Assembly: GCA_037953625.1 (NCBI GenBank) | Contig: CM075655.1 | Span: 75,791,501-75,855,500, forward strand | Length of the DNA: 64,000 bases | Direction of reading: 5' to 3' | DNA from: Crotalaria pallida | Taxonomy: Eukaryota; Streptophyta; Magnoliopsida; Fabales; Fabaceae | Shown here: positions 55,995-64,000 of the stretch, piece by piece | Layout: each line of letters opens with the position of its first letter | Numbering within the stretch: the first letter of the stretch is position 1 | The notes under the pieces: generated by a model | What the model saw: only the letters and a program-made list of their open reading frames with translations | The model's database searches: none | What the model was told of the DNA's origin: nothing | Made by a program: the position numbers and the translations under genes

Positions 55995-57570
55995 TTCTCC
56001 CCAACTTGAAGATTTCTCGTCCTCGTGAAATGATGCGTGAATCTGTCTCTTTCCAGAGGGTGTAGCTCCTTGTAGCAATCCCTTCCTTATTTCCGGATGA
56101 CTCACTGCCGCGACGCACCACTTATCTGCTGTCTTCAAAAGAACCCTAAATCATTCTTATCCAAACAATCTCTGAGGTTCGTCCATTGTCAAATACAATG
56201 GTGCAAAATCAACAAGGCTTGGCTAAACGATTTAAATTCTCAAGATTGTCCAACGTTGCTGAAACAGTTAGCAACTCAAAAGAAACTAATGTAATGTTGG
56301 TGCCAATCCGGTCAGAATATCACCACCACATCTGCTCTCTCGGCTTACTCTTTCCTAGAAATTCTCCAACCTATTCGGGTTACTCTAAGTCCTCGGATCT
56401 CTATTCACTCCCCAACTTTGATGACCCTAATTACCGAATATTTCGACCACGGATATAACTCAACTCCATTAACTCTTAATCTTTGGCATATCCTTAAATT
56501 CCACTGGACATTCATCCTTATAACTTCATCTTATTCACTACTAATCCTCAAGAAATATATGTTTCACTCCACTTTTCATTTCTCCAACGGATCATAATAA
56601 CTTAAGCATCCTAACTCCTTTTCCATCCTTCAAATCTTCATCCTAAGGTCTAAATCCATTGAATCTCTTTCAATCCTGACAAGCAAGGTCTTCACTCCTA
56701 TTGAGGCCACTCTGATCCATAACTTACGGTCACTCTATTGACCAAAGCAACACACTCTCCTTGTCCATCCTCATTTGATCAACACTTAGGGGTTCTAGCT
56801 GGAAGAATCTGTTGCTTCTCCTACCCGATTCCTACCGTTAACAGCAATTCGTATTCAACCACATCGTTCGTCCTTTCCCCAATTCCAACTCTATGACTAC
56901 TAGCTCTTCCTACTCCCTCGGATGTCCTACTGCCTTACTACTACCTAGACCAAAATTCTAGATATATTCGCACCTATTTCTAACCAACTTACACAATCTT
57001 CGATCTCACCTAAGACCCAAAGACATCTTTACTCTACGGCTTAACCAATACGTCTTCCCTTTCTCATGCAATCTACTCTTTACCTTTTCTTAAATACTGT
57101 TAATTCCTTTAAGAACACGTCACAATCCATTCCTAATTTAGAGACAACTACTTGACTGGCATAAGTCATTACCAAGGTATTGAAAAATCAATGGCTGGGT
57201 CACAGGGAAAGTTCACGAATCGAACTTCACGAAGTGGGTTTGAATCAAAATGGTACAAAATTAATTTAGAAATTCGTCAGGCTAACAAACAACATGAAAG
57301 GGTTTCAAAGACTTTAGATGGGCAAAAGTTCAAGGGTTAATTTGAACAAGAGGGATCAACAGCAAAGATTCTAACAAAGAAGGATAAGTCCAAGGAGAAG
57401 TGGGCTACGGTTCTAGGTTGCTGGCAATTCTTGGTGCTCCCAAACAATCATTCGCACACTCTTGACGCTTCTATTTCAAATCGCTCTAGACTAACGCACG
57501 AGACACACTATGAAGTATATATTCCATGTATTCACTACTCAAAGCTAAACCACAGCTCTGATACCACTTC
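55995..57570 (-). other. C internal region 2 (1576 bp), no gag-pol
   Basis: Near-identical to 38526-40101, with the same polypurine tract (55995-56004) at the left and primer site at the right. Confidence 0.75.
57555..57566 (-). other. Primer-binding site, C internal 2
   Basis: TGGTATCAGAGC on the minus strand, four bases after the end of LTR 3. Confidence 0.88.
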
Positions 57571-57952
57571 TGTAACACCCCGATTTGGCAACTTGAAACC
57601 ATAATTGTTTTCAGTGAAAATTAGGGCCATTTTTTTTTACATAGTTGAGCAGCATGATTGTGAGAACTGTTACATTTTCAAAACTCTTTAATTAAAGGTG
57701 GAGTCCTCACATATCATACTAAGCTTCAAGTTCCAAACCGAAGTGTCACGTGACACCACACTTTGCAACTTGAACCTTCTTAACTCGATTGTCATCGTCC
57801 GTTAAATTTTGTAATCAGAGTCAGTGGTGCCCAAAATATCATTCATTAGAATTAGATCGGAGTTTACATCAGGATACCATATTGGTTTAGCAGAGCAAAT
57901 ACAAGGAAATATAATACTTCAGGATAAGGAAAAGAAACTACCAACGAATCTC

Positions 57953-58377
57953 CTAATCTGATGACGAAGAATCAGCTGGAGGTGCCTCACTCGGGTCGAC
58001 CTCAATCACATCAGCATCCGATATTCTTCTTCCATATACTCCTCGGGATCCTCCTCGGGCTCACTTTCTTCCATGGCATCAAACGCATCGTCAGACAATT
58101 CATTCAAGGCTTCATCCAGTTCCTCTAGTTCCTCCGCCTCAGGGTCGATACGTGCTGGCAAAGGCATTGGATACCCACCATGGTAATCCGCCGGTCCACC
58201 AACTTGTAGATCCGAAAGCACAAAGCGACATCTGCGGGAATCTGGTTCGGTCCCTCGGAGGGTATGGTCGGGGTCAAAGATACGGACTTCAGATACTCCA
58301 CGCCATTCCCAACCACGGCGATTGACTTCCCATCGACCTTCGTCGCGAATCTCGAATGTGAACTTAACAGGATCCAT
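57953..58377 (-). pseudogene. LTR ORF of family C, copy in LTR 3, frameshifted
   Basis: Matches the LTR 1 ORF for about 120 codons. Loss of one G near 58020 (CATCCGATATTC against CATCCGGATATTC) shifts frame and ends it at 58006. The downstream codons to 57953 remain readable in the other frame. Confidence 0.65.
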
Positions 58378-58706
58378 AGACTATAGGTTGACAACATAAG
58401 GGTAGATACATAGCCACAGACAGAAGAATTTGAGAGAGTAAGTATTCCCAGACATGTTATGCCAACAGTGTGGAATTACAGTAGGTAAAATATTAAGATA
58501 GACAAACCATAGGAACAAACAACAAAGGAAAGCAGACTCACAACTCATACAAAGACTGACCTCATTCCCTTATTCTCTTTTACTTGGTACCTATGCCTAC
58601 TTCGCAATACATGCAATTAACTGCTTCTGCTGCGCACTCTGACTCCACCACCATATAAGCTCATCTACTTTCCTACATCCTCGTAAAGATTATTCACAAC
58701 CATACC

Positions 58707-58739
<33 letters not shown>

Positions 58740-61700
58740 CTTTTCTTTCTTTTCTTATTTAAATTTTATGAATTTGAAACCATCAATGATGCAAGGGATT
58801 TAAAATCATCATTGAGGAAAACGCTTTCAAGTTAGCACACTCGTCTACATCTCCTCGGTACACTACCCAACCTAATCGGAAGCAAACAGGAGTACAGGAC
58901 CTTTACCGTGCGGGCACGACAGCTGTCAACACAAATGGTCCCAGACCAGGAGGACTCAGCCTCAATAATATCAATTCAATAATCAGGCTCACTGCCTCGC
59001 AGTGGCAAACAAAATGCCCCACTCCAGTCCCTCTCACTGTTCTCGATTTGCAATCTAGGGGGCGACAGTACTGGTTCTAGCTTGCAAAGCAGGACGTGCC
59101 ACAGCATTAGACCCAGTCCCCACCACGTTAGTGCGCCACTTGTAGAATTGTCCCGCCTAGAAGAGTACTCTAGACTTCTTGACGTATCACCGTCATTGTC
59201 CTCCCCTAATGCAATCTCGTCCTAAGTATCCGCAGATACTTATCGTTCCTTCCTCTCCACTACTTCAGGTTAACTCTCATATCTCACCGCGTTAGTACAT
59301 GTCTTTTAATTAATTAAAGCTTATCCTATTGGTCGGCCCATCCTTCGTACATCCCTTCAACGGGTCCCGACCTCTAATATTCTCAGAACAATTCTTATCT
59401 CAACATAGCACAGAGCTGGCCTTTCCATGGCACATCAATTTCCTCCACTCATCATCCAACACAACAACATCTTTTCAAATAATGTTTCATAAACATTTCA
59501 CCACCTCTTTTCAAAACTGCGGTTTCACAAACTCACTTCCAAACCATTTCAAAATACTCCTTCACAAATTCCTTTCAAAATAACATCTCGTTGACTCTTT
59601 TCAAAAATGAGGTTTCCACAAAATTCTGTTCAGAAGTAAGATCTTTACAAAATAGTACAAACTCTTTCAAAATATGAGTTCTCCAGAATCCTTTTCAAAT
59701 AACATTTCTCAAATGAAGTTTTATCAAAATACTTTCGAAAATGACGTTTTTTGTAAACTCTTGCCAAAAATATCTTTTTAGAAAAACCTTTCCAAAAAAC
59801 ATTATTACTGCTGAGCGTTAGTGGAGGAGCAAGCTCAACTCAACACCAATCCCAGATTAAAACCAAAGAACAAAGGAGTTCAACTCCACAACTTCACCTT
59901 TATACCCCTTCTTAGCTAGACATCAGAAAGCAATCATTCCACATTGACACCCCAAGCTCTGGCTCAACATTAAGCTCTCATCACTTAGTCTTTTATTCAT
60001 TATTACTATCGTTCACAATATTCTCATGCTTCACAACCGATCCGCTCTTATCATATGTAATTAACTTTATGAGTAAGCAATTAAACAATATATTAAAATG
60101 CAGACACGAATAAATAAATCACTGACCCACTCATACTGACTCAGGACACTAAGTTTCGACTTTTGAGATGGTCGAAACACTTAATAAGTTACCTAAAGAC
60201 CACGGTGTTTAGGGGAAACTTCTCTCTCACCTCGATTGACGACAACTCTCACTATACGCTCCTTGGTTCCCGATGCGGCGCTCGTAACAGCTTCCCGATT
60301 ATTACTGGAAGTCAAATAGTTCTTTCTTATTAGGAATTGTTCTTGTATAATTATCCCAAAACAAAAATCACTTTATCATTTCTTTTCAAAAACTTACTTA
60401 ATAAAACATGAATAATTTCTTGGCTTCTAAAAAAAAGACACATTTATCTTAAGGTTTTCTTAAAAAGAATCTTTTATTAAATTAAAACCATGAACTTCAG
60501 AAATCATAAGAAAATCTTTTTCAAAACAATATTTTTCAATTAATCAAATCATTTGGCTCATTCCATTTTCTTTAAAACCGAATCGAAAGAAAATAATACA
60601 CAATTAAATTAAAACCTTTCAAGAATATTTAAATCATTCAAACACACTCATAATATCACAAACCATTCAAAATTCATGCACATAAGACAAAATAAAACAC
60701 ATGCTCCTATTTCCTATACATGGCCGTATCTCACTAGGATGAGACAAGGTTATTTTCGATTGCTAATGATTACTAACACATGTCTATATGACAATACATC
60801 ACTCCAAATTTAAAACATCACATAATAATAAGAGAAAAGAACATTTTTGCTTAAAATAATGCTAATCATCATATAAACCAACACACAAGAAGAAATTAAT
60901 TTATTTTCTTTACTTTTATACCCAAACCGAATAGAACACAAAGAAATCATGCAAACATACACCAATCAATTTAGTTTATTCAAAGATCAACTCAAACCAT
61001 ATAACATAAGGGATAAAAATAGCTTGAAAGAAATTTGTGCCAAAACCGAATGGGTCATATGAGAAAAACACTCAACACAAACATTTATCAAATCAACTTC
61101 ATTCATACCAAATTAATTCAAACAATACATAAGAAAATGAAATAGCTTAAATAGGATTTATTCCTAACCCGAATGGAACATGAGATTTTACTTTTAAGTT
61201 TTCAATCAAAGATTCAAGTCCCATAGGTTTAGAAATCCTTAATCCTTATCATAAAACACACATGCAAAGTAAAACAAACTAACTTTAAACATTTACACAT
61301 GTCAAACCGTGAGCTTCTCAAGGAATTGGCAAACAAAATTTTAATTTCCTAACACAATAAAATCAAGGGACATGTCCAAGTCTTTAACTTCTAAAAAGAA
61401 TTCATGCATGCACCTAATATCTCTAGATGGGACAAATTTCAACATGCATGTAAAGGAAATGATGATCTAACATGGTATCCTAGGCTTCACCGAATGGCTA
61501 CATGCATAAGGGCAAAATTTTACAAACTTATTTTCACATGCAAAGAACATACTCAAGGTCAAATCACTCAAAGCATCATCTTTTTTTTCAAACCATCACC
61601 GAATCATCATCATCATACATAAGACCTTAGTCTTAAATTCTTTTTATACAAAAGTTATTTCTTAAGCTTGTCACATTTATTTTCCTTGAAGATCTGTGAC

Positions 61701-62076
61701 ATGCATCAAAGAAAATTAAGACTTTGCACCAAAACAAACATATAAATTCAAGGTTCACATTTTCTTAAGGGTTACACTTAGATCAAGACATGCAAAACAA
61801 GATCAACACAAAAGTACACTCAAACACAAAATCTAACCAAAACCGTAGAGAACAAGATGAAAATTAAAACATCCAAGCACAACTATTCAAGATCAAGTTA
61901 TAAAAATGACATGCAAGGTATCAAAACTTCAAGATCACAAGAAAGTAAAGACATGCATCACAGTACAATATTACACTTAAATAATGTCCATATTAAAATC
62001 CTTTTACAAGACCAAAATTACTACACTAAACTTTTCTTAAATAACTACCTTAGATCAAGGTCTCTAACTAAAATCC

Positions 62077-62385
62077 TCAAACTTCAAGTCCTCTTCTCCT
62101 CCTCCTAGGGTTGTGCTTCGGTCTCTTCCTCTCTAAGGTTGATGGTGGTTTTTCTTCTTGATCTTGGAAGGAAATAAGGTTGAGAAGGAATTTGGGAATG
62201 TTTGGATTGAGATCTTTAGGTTTGCACTCCTTGTTTTCCTCTTCTCCCTTACGGTCCCTCTCTCTCTCTTCTCTAAAGTCACAAGAGTTTGATGTTCTCT
62301 TGGACAAGGTGTTTAGAAATGGAGTGTGTGAAGATGGAAAATGGCTAACCAACACAATCCTACACGGTTCTATAAGCAAGAGCAA
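62077..62385 (-). CDS. Small leader ORF in C LTR 3, extended
   Basis: Contains the same KERDRKGEEENKECK...RRRRRG segment as the other two LTRs. A 2-bp gain in the CTCTCTCT run joins it to an upstream frame, giving 102 codons. Probably incidental. Confidence 0.15.
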   Translation of the reverse strand: MLLLIEPCRIVLVSHFPSSHTPFLNTLSKRTSNSCDFREERERDRKGEEENKECKPKDLNPNIPKFLLNLISFQDQEEKPPSTLERKRPKHNPRRRRRGLEV

Positions 62386-63154
62386 TGGCTTGGGATTTTC
62401 CTATTTGGTCCTCGGTTCAAGGGGTTGTGCAAGGGGTGATTTGGGCAATTCTAAAGTTTGCATGGGAGAGGTCTTGTCAATGGAGGGTGACAAGGTTGAT
62501 GAAAGTCTTCATAGCCTTCATTAGTCACCACTCTAGCTTCCTCCTATTTCTATTTGAATTTCCTATTTCTTAATGGGTAAGAAAATTAACTCACTTGGTT
62601 CCCTCTTCTACTCCTATTCGGCCGAACACACCCACACACATACACATATACAATTCCATTTCAAATCATCATCACATAGCATAAAATAATGCATACATTT
62701 AACACATATTTTCTCATGTACATCATGTTTCATACTTAAGCATACGGCATACACACATATACCATGCACAATTTATGCATTCATTTATTTAAACTTACCA
62801 ACTAAATTTCATATATAATGCTTATAACACACATCCACAATTTCAAAAATTCAAAAATACAAACTTTAAGGAAATCAATTTATCTTATTAATTTAATCTC
62901 AAAAATAAACTTTACTCAAATTTGAAATAAAACCATATTTCCACGTAAATCAAAGACTTTCAAAAGAAAGAAGAAATTTATTTAAACTTCAAATTATCTT
63001 GATAATAAGAAAATTCGTTTCTCAAAATGAAATCAACTCAAATAAAAATCATTTTTCCAAAACATTTCACTGAAAACCTTTCTTAAATTCTAAAAATTAT
63101 TTTTAAATAAAATCTTATCGAATTATTTGAGTCCAGAAAATGCGGGTTGTTACA

Positions 63155-64000
63155 ATTAGCAACACTCTTTGATCAAACAAGGTGCATAGACAATTAGTCA
63201 AGTATTCAATTTGATTTCAAACCAAGCACTCATTCTTAATCAAACATTCTTACAATCAAACACCTAATTCAATTACCCAACACATAATGAACTTTAGAAA
63301 CATATTATTTTATAAAACAAAATCATTAAAGCATACTTAAGTACACAAACCGAATGCATGCATACATAGTCATTCCAACACAAGACTCATTTTTAGTTAA
63401 TTATTTTTACAAAATACCTTCATTATTCCTAGGTTACTCATGAGAAAGAATTCCTAACCTAATTCACACGCATACACCGAATCTCTCACACGAATCAAAA
63501 CAAACATTCATTTATCATCAAACACACCAAATCATGCAATTATTTTCTTCTTTCTCTTGACAAACCGTGAGCTTAATTATTAGAAAAACCCATCAAACTT
63601 TAATTTATTTCCTTAAATCAAATCAAAATCATGCAAGAACATAAAGCATATATCAAATTCACATAAAATAAAGAGCATAGATCTTAATGCAAACATGGCC
63701 GAATGTATCATATACAAGACCAACACTTAGATTAAATCATGTTCATGCAAGGAAAAATTATTTTAAAGCTTATTTCCTTAATTTTCTTCTCAAAACCGAG
63801 GCATGCTTTACAAGAAAACATGATCATTTCATTTTAATTAACATGCAAGGTTAATTCCTAAACTTTTCTAACAAAACATGTAAAAATCATGGATCATCAT
63901 AAACATTTTTAACTTACTCTTCAAAGAACATAAAAATAACCTTTCAAAGTTCAAGATCAACATGCATGCACTTAAATCATGTAGATCCAGTCATGAAATT
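63155..64000 (-). mobile_element. Family B long LTR, segment 2
   Basis: Begins with the right ATTAG duplication. AT-rich, with 'ACCGAATG' and 'CATGCAAG' blocks like those of the C LTR at about 36250-37300, so the B LTR resumes here. No ORF. Runs off the window. Confidence 0.6.

Larger units (their letters stand above)
32940..63154 (-). mobile_element. Family C composite: LTR-internal-LTR-internal-LTR array
   Basis: Three long LTRs (32940-38525; 40102-55994 including the Retand element; 57571-63154) and two 1576-bp internal regions (38526-40101; 55995-57570), all direct repeats. Only the outer edges carry the ATTAG duplication. Each internal region has an initiator-Met primer site next to the LTR on its right and a polypurine tract next to the LTR on its left, so the orientation is minus. 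No gag-pol anywhere; a LARD-like non-autonomous element with unusually long LTRs and a very short internal part. LTR 2 and LTR 3 share variants absent from LTR 1. Unequal recombination between LTRs of sister copies is the simplest origin. Confidence 0.88.
57571..63154 (-). repeat. C LTR 3 (5584 bp)
   Basis: TGTAACACCCCG...GGGTTGTTACA followed by ATTAG. Retains the 36-bp segment missing from LTR 2 and shares the LTR 2 variants against LTR 1. AT tract at about 58713-58738. Confidence 0.87.

Overview
This window looks like a piece of a large, repeat-rich eudicot nuclear genome. It is AT-rich, has no operons and no recognisable host gene. Almost all of it is transposable elements of plant type: Ty3/gypsy LTR retrotransposons, L1-type LINEs, a Mutator-like foldback element and small TA-flanked MITEs. 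I cannot name the species.

The layout is a set of nested insertions. Positions 1-3300 hold a LINE tail, a foldback element with 10-bp target duplications and two small MITEs. From 3301 to about 27713 one old long-LTR sequence (family A) is cut into pieces by later arrivals. These are solo LTR D (5851-8474), solo LTR E (9895-12373, opposite orientation), a complete but non-coding LTR element F (13249-25007, itself carrying solo LTR G at 21243-24492) and a 5'-truncated LINE (25631-27457). A second LINE on the minus strand (27714-29563) is interrupted by long-LTR family B (from 29564). B is interrupted by family C (32940-63154), whose middle LTR is interrupted by a young Retand/Tat-type element (40535-50869). 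B resumes at 63155 and runs off the window. D, E, F, G, C and the Retand element each have 5-bp target duplications that I could read; the C duplication encloses the whole three-LTR array.

Family C is arranged LTR-internal-LTR-internal-LTR. Its LTRs are about 5.6 kb and its internal regions only 1576 bp, with an initiator-tRNA-Met type primer site and a polypurine tract but no gag or pol. It is therefore a non-autonomous (LARD-like) element that relies on enzymes made elsewhere. F is built the same way with 2.6-kb LTRs. The only near-complete coding element is Retand-like: gag, protease, reverse transcriptase, a degenerate RNase H, a second archaeal-type RNase H and integrase on the minus strand, plus a large extra ORF on the opposite strand.

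The most interesting signal is architecture shared by LTRs whose sequences are otherwise diverged. D, E, F and G each combine (i) family-specific perfect palindromes whose variants differ by symmetric, compensating changes, clustered mainly in the upstream part of the LTR; (ii) a CT-rich leader ending in GTAAGG; (iii) an interval holding arrays of small hairpins whose stems co-vary from unit to unit; and (iv) an AG/GT acceptor-like site. Families B and C carry a related small ORF inside the LTR, directly after such an acceptor-like site. This suggests LTRs that are self-contained, spliced transcription units with structured repeats. The sequence pattern is direct observation; its function is inference.
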